DNA of 64,000 nucleotides from Pachyseris speciosa (taxonomy: Eukaryota > Cnidaria > Anthozoa > Scleractinia > Pachyseridae). The notes under the pieces were generated by a model. The model searched no databases. It was not told where the DNA came from and saw only the letters and a list, made by a program, of their open reading frames with translations. The stretch covers positions 200,001 through 264,000 of the forward strand of contig JAEMWC010000995.1 in the NCBI GenBank assembly GCA_016490735.1, given 5' to 3'. Of this stretch, positions 40,078-42,120 are shown piece by piece. Positions within the stretch are counted from its first letter, which is position 1; each line of letters starts with the position of its first letter. Made by a program: the position numbers and the translations under genes.

Positions 40078-41257
40078 GATATTTATCCAGCCCACTCGCC
40101 TTGGCGATTTTCAGTGGGGCCCTGCAAATAATAATATATATAAAATGAAATAAAAGTACCTAAAAAAAAATTGATATTACAATATTACAAAATTGTTACA
40201 ATATTAAACTAATTTTTTGTGTTTGAAGTTTGTTTGAAGTTTGTTTAAAGTGATGTTTTGGTCAGCTAGAAGAATTCAGCTGAAGTTTTACTTGCCTAAA
40301 AATGGTAGGGAACAAAATGTTTCTCTGAGAAAGTTCTAGCTGAAATGAACTTTCCACGGACTTTCTAGGGAACTATTTTCTTTACGAAAATGCTTACTGA
40401 CGTTTCTGACTGCAAAAACAGCAAATATGACCTTTCCGAAAACATCAGGGACTATTATTTCCCATCTTTTAGGCCACGTTTTATTTACGAAAATCCGAGT
40501 GCACTCTTTAATATTCGTATTAAAAGAGGTTTCTTAAAATATAAAACTGTAAAAACGAACGATAAAATCCGACGTTTCGGAGTAGTCATGACTCCATTAT
40601 CAAGGAAAATATAAACGAGATCATGCAAATTACAGCATAATAGACGCCGAGAGCCTAATGCGAATTACCCTCCACCGAACAGATATAGCCGAAACTTGTC
40701 GTTGGGTGCCCCTGAACATTACTAACACACCATTCACCATTCTTAACCGAAATATAAACCTAAAGCCAACAAAATAGGACACACATGAACTACATACTGA
40801 ATTTTCCAGAAAAAGTTGAAATGTCGAAAGACTGTGAACTGCAATTATGTAGTTCTTAGGAGAATGTAAAGGAATTGACAATCATACTTACATCATTTTT
40901 CTTAGTAGTCTGTTGACAGTGAAAGAAAAGATTAGGGCTCCTACCTAGTAATAGTAACTTGAGTCTAAGCTTCTAAGCTTGAAAGGTTAAGTTGTGCACC
41001 TGTATATTGTATTACTATTTTGCTGTGTAGGATAGAGAGAAGTTACTCTTTTTGATTTCCCTTCCAGTTACGCCTTGATGAAAGAGTGTTGGAACGAAAC
41101 TGCTTATGAACGGCCAAGCTTTAATGATCTGGTTGAACGAGTAGACAAGATGCTACTGGAGAAGGTTGAATACTTTGATTTCAACAAACTGGATGAGTCC
41201 AAAGATTATTATAAGGTGAAGGATACAACGACAGCGGAGACATCAGTACAGATATAG
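1749..41257 (+). CDS. Receptor tyrosine kinase, FN3-type ectodomain (3' part of gene, 11 exons)
   Basis: This is a single-pass membrane receptor kinase that would phosphorylate tyrosines on itself and partners after ligand binding. The visible exons encode two FN3 modules, a transmembrane helix, a basic juxtamembrane segment and a split tyrosine kinase domain. Kinase landmarks in order are the glycine loop GQGAFG, the VAVKEL lysine, an alpha-C glutamate in [10 protein letters not shown], an acidic kinase insert, [23 protein letters not shown] (joined across an intron) and [14 protein letters not shown] is typical of receptor-type tyrosine kinases. All exon phases agree from 28863 to the stop, so the kinase appears intact. 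The signal peptide and upstream ectodomain lie left of the window. A Tie/FGFR-like assignment is only a guess from the FN3 plus split-kinase layout. Confidence 0.88.
2168..2353 (+). repeat. Dispersed repeat, copy 1
   Basis: The part at 2230-2353 recurs in the same orientation at 20787-20910 with few differences. The part at 2168-2225 (GCCTGCCTGCACCGGCCC..) recurs at about 6052-6105. No coding capacity was seen. Confidence 0.65.
2483..3110 (+). repeat. tRNA-related dispersed repeat, copy B
   Basis: This is the most complete of the three copies. Its tRNA-like core is at about 2742-2816 (GTGTAGTGGTCAATATCACC, then GGTTCGAATCG). A C homopolymer of about 20 nt occupies 3056-3075, the same place as the shorter C run in copy A. 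The 92-codon frame at 2416-2694 lies in this repeat and is not considered a gene. Confidence 0.7.
3111..3731. other. Intron sequence between repeat copy B and a transposase
   Basis: Several short overlapping open frames occur here, none with recognisable similarity. The segment may include the 5' end of the following transposon, but no terminal inverted repeat could be identified. Confidence 0.35.
3732..4799 (+). pseudogene. Tc1/mariner-type transposase, decayed
   Basis: The first frame (3732-4043) encodes a helix-turn-helix start, including [20 protein letters not shown] and [18 protein letters not shown], as expected for the DNA-binding half of a Tc1/mariner transposase. After a stop and frameshifts, the catalytic half appears around 4280-4516 ([32 protein letters not shown]), and at 4560-4799 the [14 protein letters not shown] block corresponds to the last catalytic position, with K where the acidic residue is expected. 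At least two frame breaks make it inactive. Terminal repeats were not found. Confidence 0.75.
4990..5345 (+). repeat. Dispersed repeat with GGTCTGAAATAGGGTA-like subunits
   Basis: The segment contains several diverged copies of a short unit of the type TCTGAAATAGGGTATC and AGGTCTGAAATAGAGTAG. I believe this type is common in anthozoan genomes (recollection, not verified). No coding capacity. Confidence 0.5.
5322..6092 (-). pseudogene. HUH-endonuclease (Rep-like) gene fragment, frameshifted
   Basis: Three overlapping minus-strand frames (5841-6092, 5494-5871, 5322-5528) look like one decayed protein read with two compensating frameshifts. The first contains [10 protein letters not shown], placed like motif I of replication-initiator HUH nucleases. 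The second contains EHYHLVIKL, an H-x-H metal-binding motif, and about 40 residues later YVTKSD, a Y-x-x-K match to the nicking-tyrosine motif. The order and spacing fit the HUH domain of CRESS/parvovirus-like Rep proteins. No superfamily 3 helicase was found: the fragment ends at a CA/TG microsatellite (5386-5407) and a dispersed repeat. The product cannot be made as it stands. Host-domesticated or transposon origin remains possible. Confidence 0.55.
5386..5407. repeat. CA/TG microsatellite
   Basis: About 11 CA units. On the minus strand they give a Cys-Val run at the ragged end of the Rep-like frame. Confidence 0.9.
6100..7199. other. Intron sequence, mostly unassigned
   Basis: A run of CCTGG units lies near 6190-6230. 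On the minus strand at about 6636-6466 there is a 57-codon open stretch without an ATG (contains [20 protein letters not shown]) that looks protein-like but which I do not recognise. Nothing else was seen. Confidence 0.35.
7349..9460 (+). mobile_element. BEL/Pao LTR retrotransposon, internally deleted
   Basis: A 77-nt segment at 7349-7425 recurs at 9227-9305 with only a few differences and marks the 5' part of the LTR. The downstream copy is preceded by a purine-rich tract (AGGGGAGT) and continues to about 9460 as a fuller 3' LTR. Between them are only the pol C-terminal parts. The upstream LTR is cut after 77 nt and joined directly to pol, so most of the element is missing. No target-site duplication could be identified. 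Confidence 0.75.
7420..9110 (+). pseudogene. BEL/Pao pol remnant: integrase and DUF5641-type C-terminus
   Basis: The stretch begins with [15 protein letters not shown], typical of BEL/Pao pol before the integrase. An H2C2-type zinc segment follows ([12 protein letters not shown] .. YNVCKEFS), in which the first Cys of the expected CxxC pair is Tyr. The rve integrase core shows [12 protein letters not shown] (first catalytic Asp) and [11 protein letters not shown] (second). The C-terminal part has [16 protein letters not shown] and later [12 protein letters not shown] and [14 protein letters not shown], as in DUF5641. Stops and frameshifts near 7815, 8292, 8403, 8713 and 8920 break the frame. 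Confidence 0.8.
9851..10439. other. Intron sequence, no gene seen
   Basis: No coding or structural signal was recognised in this stretch. Confidence 0.35.
10440..10815 (+). pseudogene. CR1/L2-like LINE reverse transcriptase fragment
   Basis: Without an ATG, the plus-strand reading shows [29 protein letters not shown], a stop, then [20 protein letters not shown] and [12 protein letters not shown]. These correspond to the end of the RT domain and the region just after it in CR1/L2-type non-LTR elements. Only this C-terminal piece is present. Confidence 0.7.
11027..11222. repeat. Cluster of ATTAATAAT dyads
   Basis: About eight copies of a palindrome-like motif of the form TTACGATTAATAATCGTAA, in both orientations, are spaced 20-35 nt apart. 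Each carries TAAT cores. It lies about 450 nt left of the first virus-like gene. It could be a protein-binding array, an element end, or AT-rich decay; function is not shown. Confidence 0.6.
11223..11667. other. Sequence left of the virus-like block, no gene seen
   Basis: A short inverted motif (CGAACGCCAACGCG.. then AGTTGGCCGG) lies near 11445-11475. No reading frame or terminal repeat was recognised. Confidence 0.35.
11668..11907 (-). CDS. Small zinc-ribbon protein (virus-like block)
   Basis: This 79-codon frame encodes [17 protein letters not shown].. then [17 protein letters not shown]. The second half carries a C-x-C-x2-C cluster. The first half has FCVKQKK, where a C-x2-C pair would be expected and Q stands in place of Cys. 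The pattern resembles small one-domain zinc ribbons of large DNA viruses (DUF5679-like, inference). The residues after KSKFV look unlike the rest and begin at a GTGAGT sequence, so the natural end may have been lost or spliced. The product would be a small basic nucleic-acid-binding protein. Confidence 0.45.
   Translation of the reverse strand: MVKSFCVKQKKITECVPGSETYQKTKNGRTMMKCTCAECGITKSKFVSIATYSRPNLSTKRQAIKFSIFQVRILSISRC
11920..13194 (-). pseudogene. pX/pVI-like region fused to adenain-like cysteine protease, frameshifted
   Basis: The main frame (12153-13106) begins with a non-ATG codon. A likely start ATG lies at 13194 in another frame, so one indel is expected near 13150. The N-terminal third is basic and glycine/alanine rich ([40 protein letters not shown]), like the membrane-active or core pX/pVI proteins of adenovirus-type viruses. 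The C-terminal third has [28 protein letters not shown] and GTHWVCY, the histidine side of an adenain-type protease. The cysteine side ([15 protein letters not shown]) is in a separate frame at 11920-12153, so a second break separates the catalytic His from the catalytic Cys. In intact relatives such proteases process virion proteins. This copy cannot make the full enzyme. Confidence 0.72.
13195..13328. other. AT-rich spacer in virus-like block
   Basis: Nearly pure A/T with repeated ATTTAATTTAATT units. It separates the capsid-like gene end from the start of the pX-protease gene and may hold its promoter. Confidence 0.6.
13329..13754 (-). CDS. Jelly-roll capsid-like protein, probably C-terminal remnant
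   Basis: The 141-codon frame contains [53 protein letters not shown] and [15 protein letters not shown]. The alternating hydrophobic strands and the YALVLYE ending are what I associate with the second jelly roll of Polinton/adintovirus major capsid proteins, which are normally several times longer. The ATG at 13754 overlaps the end of the coiled-coil frame by 29 nt, so upstream capsid sequence has probably been deleted and this frame fused against its neighbour. The alternative is a small independent minor capsid protein. Confidence 0.5.
   Translation of the reverse strand: MTELYQTHNKFLYNTFSVANGRTMTNCYLEVGNGNDYPEVHYKPSTEPTRVFRDVLKYVEAINEFSDSTLLDRGNFGTIFPFIYFDLTKQKQDIKDGMTKLTFKYTLSGGTNADYSVYALVLYEQDVEMRKTDGKLILRSM
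13726..14148 (-). CDS. Coiled-coil protein of unknown role (virus-like block)
   Basis: This 140-codon frame is rich in Lys, Glu and Asp, with heptad-like spacing through [20 protein letters not shown] and a Lys/Asp-rich tail. No enzyme motif is visible. It is the first gene of the leftward arm, starting 30 nt from the divergent ATPase start, and its end overlaps the capsid-like frame. It contains LPLAIEA, a motif also present as IPLAIEA in the neighbouring pX-protease protein, which suggests a shared origin or common processing or interaction site. It could be a minor virion or scaffold protein. Confidence 0.55.
   Translation of the reverse strand: MYMDIERMKMLLESGIEAGNKTKKVREAIKTYEYAKQDAYDTTSELLKPSIDVQKSVKESVDKKQDKVIEQLKENQQDLKRGLDDVIESNIRAITMGTELPLAIEAPKEDKKDKDEGKKPSILNIDNYFDKDDRIISDTQ
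14149..14178. promoter_or_regulatory. Divergent promoter region between two virus-like arms
   Basis: Only 30 nt separate the two start codons. The plus-strand gene is preceded by TAATCTAA (14160-14167), 11 nt before its ATG. The minus-strand gene is preceded by TAGTCTAA (14161-14154). The same box precedes two other genes of the block (14818 and 17622). A bidirectional late-type promoter is inferred. Confidence 0.5.
14179..14820 (+). CDS. A32/FtsK-HerA-type DNA packaging ATPase
   Basis: The 213-residue protein has a Walker A motif GNSGSGKTT at residues 34-42, a Walker B motif VVFDD at 111-115, and a downstream YLTQSFY block (141-147) where this ATPase family carries its sensor glutamine. The length fits packaging ATPases of Polintons, adintoviruses and related viruses, which drive genome DNA into the capsid. 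The frame is uninterrupted from ATG to TAA. Its stop codon overlaps the TAATCTAA box of the next gene. Of all genes in the block, this one is the clearest. Confidence 0.85.
   Translation: MEIPNYDIVQNSNNSFRQLYPYMPKDTFRMLLAGNSGSGKTTLFLHLIMEPLVYYDQIHLYAKNLDQDKYQYLQQVMDGISKEVGYPVLVCSQDEILPVEQIKDTDLQRLVVFDDFVTDKKQDQIISYFIQGRHKNCSVMYLTQSFYGCPKSVRLNCSHFCLYDFPSTRERNCISQELAIDKQKYIEATKKPYSFCYVDKPMKTVKRNFYGVI
14818..14831 (+). promoter_or_regulatory. TAATCTAA box before fibre 1
   Basis: TAATCTAA at 14818-14825 starts with the stop codon of the ATPase gene and sits 6 nt before the ATG of the fibre gene. The same arrangement recurs at 17622. Confidence 0.45.
14832..16967 (+). CDS. Fibre-like protein 1 with collagen-like stalk
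   Basis: The 711-residue intact frame begins [17 protein letters not shown], followed by about 12 G-x-y triplets (residues 17-52). It continues with a long beta-rich region that contains at least six diverged copies of a D-A-V-N-K-x-Y-V-D motif (near residues 82, 297, 348, 398, 458 and 507), commonly with an I-x-N-L or V-x-N-V segment about 12-20 residues earlier. Such repeats occur in trimeric tail-fibre and adhesin shafts. The collagen-like tract would also promote trimers. The likely role is a receptor-binding spike or fibre, by analogy with adenovirus fibre. It lies directly downstream of the packaging ATPase. No stop or frameshift interrupts it, unlike several neighbours. Confidence 0.7.
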   Translation: MGLFNDLPTPDNIGTGDRGPAGPQGLKGDKGDRGPAGQRGPKGDRGDIGPRGYSFKLTQDGNYDVENKRLVNVGDPINDKDSVNSGYVNNAILSIEGTRENPFKFLLEDISKTTVSANANNLKLEDYNRSPYKINKKSLSFRIPNESMISIFMLNVSQLEFSNYTFVVEFYTENYPERAIVNIEMETQIMHIRKSPIQRAFPKTHIVDGYLKKIFFIEKASQGTSTIELTVITPNILKNVKHHIIVYGIYGFSNIILSHIHDPVYEIENGNVAFGGNIDMKLNKIINLQDNPSNPQDAVNKKYVDAEIANFNTSDFVKKDGSVIMTGNQDFGGFIITGHGIGNQPADLVNKSYIDTNLASKSSIGQTLLRDGTQEMTANLNLAGNKVINCATPTANTDAANKFYVDDKTKDIIRFTSDGSYDFLNKHLENVGQIHTSDYIDMNNNKITNLADVVNETDAVNFRVLNRASQTIRANTLLLNGTSAMAVDLKLGGHKIINLKEGTNKTDAVNLDQLEKSHISSASHPKNAIKYLMNDIDEISTEYGLTVNGYVNLPRSPHLISKKVIDIDLNKEANHIYRARIGFNMYTIKDGKYTFILEWLFPDYDGMSLSSVTFNATGGITIHKTVGRKFDNRNEDHSRYLLWIEKPSVSSLPEYLYCTIHINANPTYPNKYKVHCVAYGIDFEAVDVPSSVYDFTEAYKIVNEKIQLQND
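17037..17624 (+). CDS. Fibre-like protein 2 (no collagen tract)
   Basis: The frame is open from 16971 but has no ATG until 17037, so the start is uncertain. Two copies of [14 protein letters not shown] / [14 protein letters not shown] match the shaft-repeat style of fibre 1 (compare [11 protein letters not shown] there). The C-terminal 110 residues look like a globular beta domain. There is no collagen-like stalk or TAATCTAA box in front. It may be a truncated duplicate of a fibre gene or the C-terminal piece of one. Its stop overlaps the TAATCTAA box of fibre 3. Confidence 0.55.
   Translation: MLNNINMNSYLIKEFKLGGDLNLNGYRIHNNSLNLFRSSVTGVIMETAFDLGGFALYRPKLGGDLNLNGNGIIGQIQYLNCSVKAKQGHNKNVLKPVLINGSDFLVIHNNNFYIKKMYIIQGTNPGIFYFKTKAEGGGPLPLPATVYEHRQSSLSRNITTVNINKSLSRGYLIIDYSHPNTGAFDTTFTLEVVMN
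17622..17637 (+). promoter_or_regulatory. TAATCTAA box before fibre 3
   Basis: TAATCTAA at 17622-17629 overlaps the upstream stop codon and lies 8 nt before the ATG at 17638. Confidence 0.45.
17638..18767 (+). pseudogene. Fibre-like protein 3: collagen-like stalk and lectin-like head, split by a frame break
   Basis: The first frame (17638-18231) begins [11 protein letters not shown], clearly paralogous to fibre 1, and has about 19 G-x-y triplets (residues 16-74, with one or two interruptions). It then has [19 protein letters not shown], matching the region after the collagen tract in fibre 1. The second frame (18228-18767) overlaps it by 4 nt and encodes [24 protein letters not shown], and [13 protein letters not shown], a pattern of laminin-G/concanavalin-type lectin folds. 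The smooth continuation suggests one protein broken by a single indel near 18228. A translational-coupling arrangement of two proteins is less likely in a eukaryote. The role would be host-receptor or glycan binding. Confidence 0.6.
18764..19186 (+). CDS. Possible phospholipase A2-like protein
   Basis: The 140-residue frame starts in an ATATAGTATATG context and overlaps the previous stop by 4 nt. It carries [11 protein letters not shown] (GPGN at residues 62-65) and [14 protein letters not shown] (HD at 89-90), followed by GYCYAIP. The GPGN then HD-x-Y order resembles the calcium loop and catalytic His-Asp of small PLA2-like domains, including those in some virus capsid proteins that breach endosomes. 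The usual cysteine pattern of secreted PLA2 is missing, so this is a motif-level proposal. A basic KRRKR segment follows. Confidence 0.4.
   Translation: MIKEAIKYIKFFFKETKQQHHNIDDSILKSALVYQYLYHKHFNTFIPINSILYTHKDIGLIGPGNGCLTHFLEHTLGWIDTLQTHGILHDAYGRFYNSYSLDRGYCYAIPCLFTSKRRKRSPLSGQISGILYCIFNRIIV
19198..19683 (+). CDS. Predicted membrane protein of virus-like block
   Basis: The 161-residue intact frame has a basic N-terminal half, a long hydrophobic glycine-rich stretch at residues 51-88 ([30 protein letters not shown]) and amphipathic helices on both sides. One hairpin or two membrane passes are likely. It starts at TATATATATATG. The family is not one I can name with certainty; membrane association or pore formation is inference only. 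Confidence 0.55.
   Translation: MKERKSIFSWNHISGELTEDQVNELKAYYHTYHRKCWAHKQAVKRFKKWKLLGNSLSIIFATGGLAASVATGGVSLVAISTASLLIQGWMKHKNLDLKIQNCTYAYQSYQHLLNTIKETMRSGNFEASTIHSTMKYIDDYVVDNSPIIDKYFVKYDEKFTV
19826..20236 (-). CDS. Zinc-ribbon protein, possible transcription factor
   Basis: The 136-residue frame has CPFC (19-22) with CC at 37-38, then CVSC (52-55) in [14 protein letters not shown], the layout of TFIIB- or viral late-transcription-factor-type zinc ribbons. It continues with a basic segment [20 protein letters not shown] and an amphipathic tail. It converges on the rightward arm, leaving 142 nt between. A role in transcribing the virus-like genes is plausible but not shown. The start ATG at 20236 is preceded by ATAATAGTATAG. 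Confidence 0.55.
   Translation of the reverse strand: MSCNSDIHVELISNGEYHCPFCDERIVEYNVKKEEPCCDEENVLNDNGAIICVSCGSVHGYNVVKEYIDFHGNMYKIKRKSVYHRKYHIENVINKICRKSEFQISVKDKGKIFKIFEEIDKVLPLVNNKRKRMIST
20237..20786. other. Right flank of virus-like block
   Basis: No gene was seen. Around 20580-20660 there are about three tandem copies of a TTTGTTAAAGATTATATTTATCATAAG-like unit of roughly 30 nt (imperfect). No terminal inverted repeat matching the left flank was found. Confidence 0.4.
20787..20910 (+). repeat. Dispersed repeat, copy 2
   Basis: It matches 2230-2353 in the same orientation (for example TCAAATGACTGG then AACAACCCTTTCAAAATCAC). Confidence 0.7.
20950..22170. mobile_element. Candidate nonautonomous element with inverted ends
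   Basis: About 20958-21027 and 22087-22165 are inverted copies (CATTGTTCTCTCTCTGCACT and its complement). Between them is a plus-strand stretch with an exon-like look: ATG at 21495 reading [19 protein letters not shown] then a stop, with a GTAAGT near 21621 and an AG acceptor near 21729. I cannot identify a protein family. A palindromic AT-rich motif (AATATTTTTAATATT) sits at about 21905-21990. Confidence 0.45.
22457..22610 (+). repeat. Tandem duplication, unit about 95 nt
   Basis: The segment ending CCACCGTTTTGATCA occurs at 22457-22516 and again at 22551-22612, including CGTTAAGCCTCCTCTCTTCT in both. Confidence 0.75.
22613..23548. other. Intron sequence, no gene seen
   Basis: Short open frames at 22619-22810 and 23271-23516 have no recognisable motif and no splice or codon evidence. 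I see nothing else here. Confidence 0.35.
23549..23865. mobile_element. MITE with TIRs of about 80 nt
   Basis: TTTAGCATATTAGGGTGGCC at the left is mirrored by its complement at 23846-23865, and the complementarity runs about 80 nt into each arm. The centre has repeated CTTTACTTGG-like units. Open frames here are byproducts of the inverted repeat (both begin [20 protein letters not shown]). Confidence 0.85.
23866..24489. other. Intron sequence, no gene seen
   Basis: The open frame at 23941-24345 lacks recognisable motifs and I do not accept it as a gene. Confidence 0.35.
24490..24584 (-). mobile_element. Possible hAT-type terminus
   Basis: Read on the minus strand it begins CAGGGCTCGAAATATCCGCT and continues with repeated CTAG-type boxes (GCTAGC, ACTAGC). 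CAGGG starts are typical of hAT-like termini. No partner end was found. Confidence 0.35.
25027..25320 (+). CDS. RTK exon: fibronectin type III module (b)
   Basis: This 294-nt symmetric phase 1-1 exon follows the acceptor CATCTAG and ends at a GTAAGA donor. The protein reads [20 protein letters not shown], then W-D-Q-P-P and [17 protein letters not shown], and ends TKED. It is the membrane-proximal FN3 module and is separated from the previous one by an intron of about 23 kb. Confidence 0.87.
25321..25744. other. Intron sequence, no gene seen
   Basis: Nothing recognisable between the FN3 exon donor and the start of the Tc1-type transposon. Confidence 0.35.
26288..27145 (-). pseudogene. IS630/Tc1-type transposase, frameshifted
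   Basis: Three minus-strand frames make up the gene. 26918-27145 encodes a helix-turn-helix type N-terminus ([20 protein letters not shown]). 26616-26840 contributes [13 protein letters not shown], the first-Asp region, with E in place of the usual D-E pair order. 26288-26797 carries [13 protein letters not shown] (second catalytic Asp) and [19 protein letters not shown] (third acidic residue E). The order D..D..E is right for the superfamily. Frame changes around 26800 and 26918 disable it. The long inverted terminal repeats flank it on both sides. Confidence 0.75.
27671..28531. mobile_element. Nested foldback element in transposon right arm
   Basis: Its left end (GACCTCTAAAACGAAGACCC) and right end are inverted copies, and the pairing extends about 150 nt to the GATGTTTTATCCGCC segment at 27805-27820 and its complement near 28355. 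The right end contains GGTCTTAGGGTATTAGGG, including telomere-like TTAGGG units. The centre (27830-28350) has no recognisable gene. It clearly inserted after the Tc1-type element. Confidence 0.8.
28863..28965 (+). CDS. RTK exon: transmembrane helix and stop-transfer segment
   Basis: The segment encodes a hydrophobic stretch, [18 protein letters not shown], followed by KKRQRRARR, a typical stop-transfer and juxtamembrane start. The donor is GTAAGC after 28965. The acceptor chosen (AG at 28861-28862) joins in phase with the FN3 exon. A better-looking acceptor with a long pyrimidine tract and a CTAAC-like branch site lies at 28835-28836, but in the needed phase it runs into a stop. The start is therefore less certain than the end. 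Confidence 0.7.
29202..29401 (+). CDS. RTK exon: juxtamembrane, glycine-rich loop and beta-3 lysine
   Basis: The acceptor CCTATTAG joins in phase 2, and the donor is GTGAGT after 29401 (phase 1). It encodes the juxtamembrane region, [15 protein letters not shown] (ATP-binding glycine loop) and SIVAVKEL with the catalytic lysine. The reading frame stays open past the donor for about 95 nt, but that extension is intronic. Confidence 0.88.
29402..29879. other. RTK intron, no gene seen
   Basis: No recognisable feature apart from the donor at its start. Confidence 0.35.
29880..30420 (+). pseudogene. LINE reverse transcriptase fragment, heavily decayed
   Basis: The plus strand shows [14 protein letters not shown] sequence near 29935 (usually G-T-K-L/G-P-L-L-F in CR1/L2-type RT), then, after stops, [20 protein letters not shown] and [20 protein letters not shown]. 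Three or more stops interrupt it. Confidence 0.5.
30405..30560 (+). repeat. Dispersed repeat, copy 1
   Basis: It matches 37885-38055 in the same orientation, sharing AATTTTTTATTGTTCCCACA and the CAAACTTAGTTCCAGACAA block. A more diverged relative lies at 42550-42640. Confidence 0.7.
30755..30942. mobile_element. MITE / foldback, arms about 73 nt
   Basis: AACAAATAGACTCCATGTTG at 30757 pairs with the complement ending at 30942, and the pairing continues through TGCGTCTGTTCAG to GTTTTTACCACATTTTGA. The loop is about 40 nt. Confidence 0.85.
31118..31277 (+). repeat. CTTCA/CCTTT microsatellite ending in a splice acceptor
   Basis: About 150 nt of imperfect CCTTG, CCTTT and CTTCA units run directly into the AG at 31276-31277 of the next kinase exon. 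Frames that run through it into the exon (31096-31389, 31112-31492) are artefacts of the repeat. Confidence 0.9.
31278..31462 (+). CDS. RTK exon: alpha-C helix and hinge
   Basis: The exon encodes the alpha-C helix with its salt-bridge glutamate ([20 protein letters not shown]), the hinge [16 protein letters not shown], and ends RKRSQ at a GTAACA donor in phase 0. The acceptor CTTCAAG is the last unit of a long CTTCA-type microsatellite that serves as the pyrimidine tract. Confidence 0.9.
31463..32389. other. RTK intron, no gene seen
   Basis: No recognisable feature. Confidence 0.35.
32390..32479 (+). CDS. RTK exon: kinase insert, first part
   Basis: This is a 90-nt phase 0-0 exon between acceptor TTTAACAG and donor GTACAT. 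It encodes 30 residues beginning [20 protein letters not shown], polar and without kinase motifs. It falls where RTKs with split kinase domains carry their insert. Being a multiple of three with phase 0 at both ends, it could be skipped without a frameshift. Confidence 0.75.
32480..33381. other. RTK intron, no gene seen
   Basis: No recognisable feature. Confidence 0.35.
33382..33645 (+). CDS. RTK exon: acidic kinase insert and start of C-lobe
   Basis: The acceptor TCCTTCAG gives phase 0 and the donor is GTACGT after an ATG codon. It encodes 88 residues rich in Glu, Asp and Ser. The PYEN tetrapeptide fits the YxN consensus for GRB2-type SH2 docking (inference). The exon ends [14 protein letters not shown], the alpha-E region of the C-lobe. 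Confidence 0.82.
33646..34120. other. RTK intron, no gene seen
   Basis: No recognisable feature up to the mobile element that begins at 34126. Confidence 0.35.
34623..34685. repeat. Near-perfect hairpin, arms about 30 nt
   Basis: GAGGAAAGCGATCTCAACAC pairs with the complement GTGTCGAGATCGCTTTCTCC, and the centre is AGAAAGAGCTCTTTCT with essentially no loop. Confidence 0.9.
35235..35690. repeat. Inverted repeat of a Penelope-like end
   Basis: The segment with TGATATTGTCACTTGACCCT, a GATGTTGTTGTTAAATGTGC block and a CATACGGTGGCAGTG block at 35255-35360 is repeated in reverse at 35530-35655. Part is repeated once more at 35369-35400. Inverted terminal copies are known in Penelope-like elements. 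Confidence 0.7.
35436..36545 (+). pseudogene. Penelope-like RT C-terminal fragments
   Basis: At 36059-36298 the frame encodes [40 protein letters not shown] and [17 protein letters not shown], matching the region after the catalytic RT motifs in Penelope-like elements. A second piece, [20 protein letters not shown].., occurs at 36366-36490 in another frame and as a nearly identical copy at 35436-35563. The catalytic core and any GIY-YIG nuclease are missing here. Confidence 0.7.
36705..37147. other. RTK intron, no gene seen
   Basis: No recognisable feature. Confidence 0.35.
37148..37359 (+). CDS. RTK exon: catalytic loop and activation segment
   Basis: The acceptor is TTTTACAG and the donor GTATGT follows GAT GT (phase 2). 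The exon encodes HRDLAARN (catalytic loop), [11 protein letters not shown] (metal-binding DFG), an activation loop with two tyrosines (LYSEVYEG), PIKWMAPEA and KSD. The frame remains open for a few codons past the donor, but these are intronic. Confidence 0.92.
37730..38060 (+). repeat. Dispersed repeat, copy 2 (longer)
   Basis: The first half (TTCCAGCACTTTTCAGCTCT .. AACACTATAACCTGTT) is shared with 42385-42545. The second half (37885-38055) is shared with 30405-30560. Confidence 0.7.
38441..38481 (+). CDS. RTK exon: short C-lobe exon ([12 protein letters not shown])
   Basis: This 41-nt exon lies between acceptor TTAATTTCAG and donor GTAATT. In the frame set by the previous exon it encodes [13 protein letters not shown], the conserved alpha-F region that follows SDV in tyrosine kinases. 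It is easily missed because of its size. Confidence 0.9.
38482..39039. other. RTK intron, no gene seen
   Basis: The open frame at 38538-38759 has no motif and lies wholly in the intron. Confidence 0.35.
39040..39136 (+). CDS. RTK exon: C-lobe (GGSPYP..)
   Basis: The exon starts after AATTCCAG and ends at a GTAAGT donor in phase 2. It encodes [20 protein letters not shown] and then a Y-R-M-E-R-P segment, standard for the alpha-G region of receptor tyrosine kinases. Confidence 0.9.
39137..39590. other. RTK intron, no gene seen
   Basis: No recognisable feature. Confidence 0.35.
39595..39797. mobile_element. MITE / foldback
   Basis: CTCAGTGACCTGGCCTAAGA at the left pairs with the complement of GGCCAGGTCACTAAG at the right, and pairing continues through GAGGCTGAAGGTGA and TTGTTTTGATA to CTTTCTCATG. 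Arms are about 80 nt. Confidence 0.8.
40021..40078. repeat. TAA microsatellite
   Basis: About 18 uninterrupted TAA/AAT units. Confidence 0.95.
40540..40690. mobile_element. Possible Penelope-like terminal fragment
   Basis: GACGTTTCGGAGTAGTCATG followed by ACTCCATTATCAAGG resembles the conserved TTTCGG..CATCAGGG-type block seen at 61400-61430 next to the clear Penelope-like element. No coding part accompanies it. Confidence 0.35.
41068..41257 (+). CDS. RTK last exon: alpha-H/I and C-terminal tail
   Basis: The acceptor CCTTCCAG is followed by YALMKECWN, then [15 protein letters not shown], the end of the kinase domain. The tail [20 protein letters not shown] ends with a final Ile and TAG at 41255-41257. 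The paired tyrosines in the tail are plausible autophosphorylation sites. No convincing polyadenylation signal could be tied to this end. Confidence 0.9.
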
Positions 41258-41727
41258 TCATAATTGGTTTGTTATTCAGTTCCATTTGAAGGCATCTGCA
41301 AACTTCCTTCATACAAAAAGTAAATACGGAATTAAGTGCATGCATCCTTAAACGTGATTGTATAGATTAATAATAATTGATAAAAGAGGACAAGTTTGAG
41401 CAGTAAGCTTTGTTCTTAAAACTGTTGCATCAAGTTATCATCACTTAGAAAATAGATGGCGATATTTTGCAAGAATCGTAGCCGTATCCATGCAGTAAGG
41501 ACACTTTAATTCAGTGTTTGTCATAAAAACTTCAATGTTTTGTTTGACAAAGGATAACCATTTTCTTTAACATCAATTTCAAAACATATACTCTATATCT
41601 GGAAGTTATCAAGTACACTGATAACTATTGTAAGATTTCCATTGTATTTCCCATGAGAGGTTTTATATTAGTTAAAGCTTCTTTGAGTGATCTAATGAAA
41701 CAAAAGCAATTAAAGAAACGGTAACTA

Positions 41728-42120
41728 TTGGACACTGTTTTCTTGTTACTCTGCCCAATATGCACCAAAAGCCTGTCCATTTGCTGTTGTCAACAAAACC
41801 CTACACATTTACTGTTATCAGAAGCAGTGTTACTCTCTAAGCAAACTGGCATTAAAAAATTAATGATGGAAAGGCTTTTCAGAGCTTTGAGGTTGTAAAT
41901 GGTTTGGCTAACAATAAACGCTAACAATTGTTGGGCACCGTTTTCTTGTTACTCCATCTGTTATGGACCAAAAGCCTGCCCATTTGCAGTTGACAACAAA
42001 ATTCTACACGTTTTACTGTTTTGTCAAAACAACTCTACACATAAACTTTTATCAGAAGCGGTGTCCACTCACTGGCATTGAAAATGATGGAAAGGCTTTT
42101 TAGCGATTTAAGGTTGTATG
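41728..42120 (+). repeat. Tandem duplication downstream of RTK, unit about 200 nt
   Basis: GTTTTCTTGTTACTC, CCAAAAGCCTG and GATGGAAAGGCTTTT occur in order at 41738-41880 and again at 41940-42110 with moderate divergence. They lie in or just past the RTK 3' UTR. Confidence 0.75.
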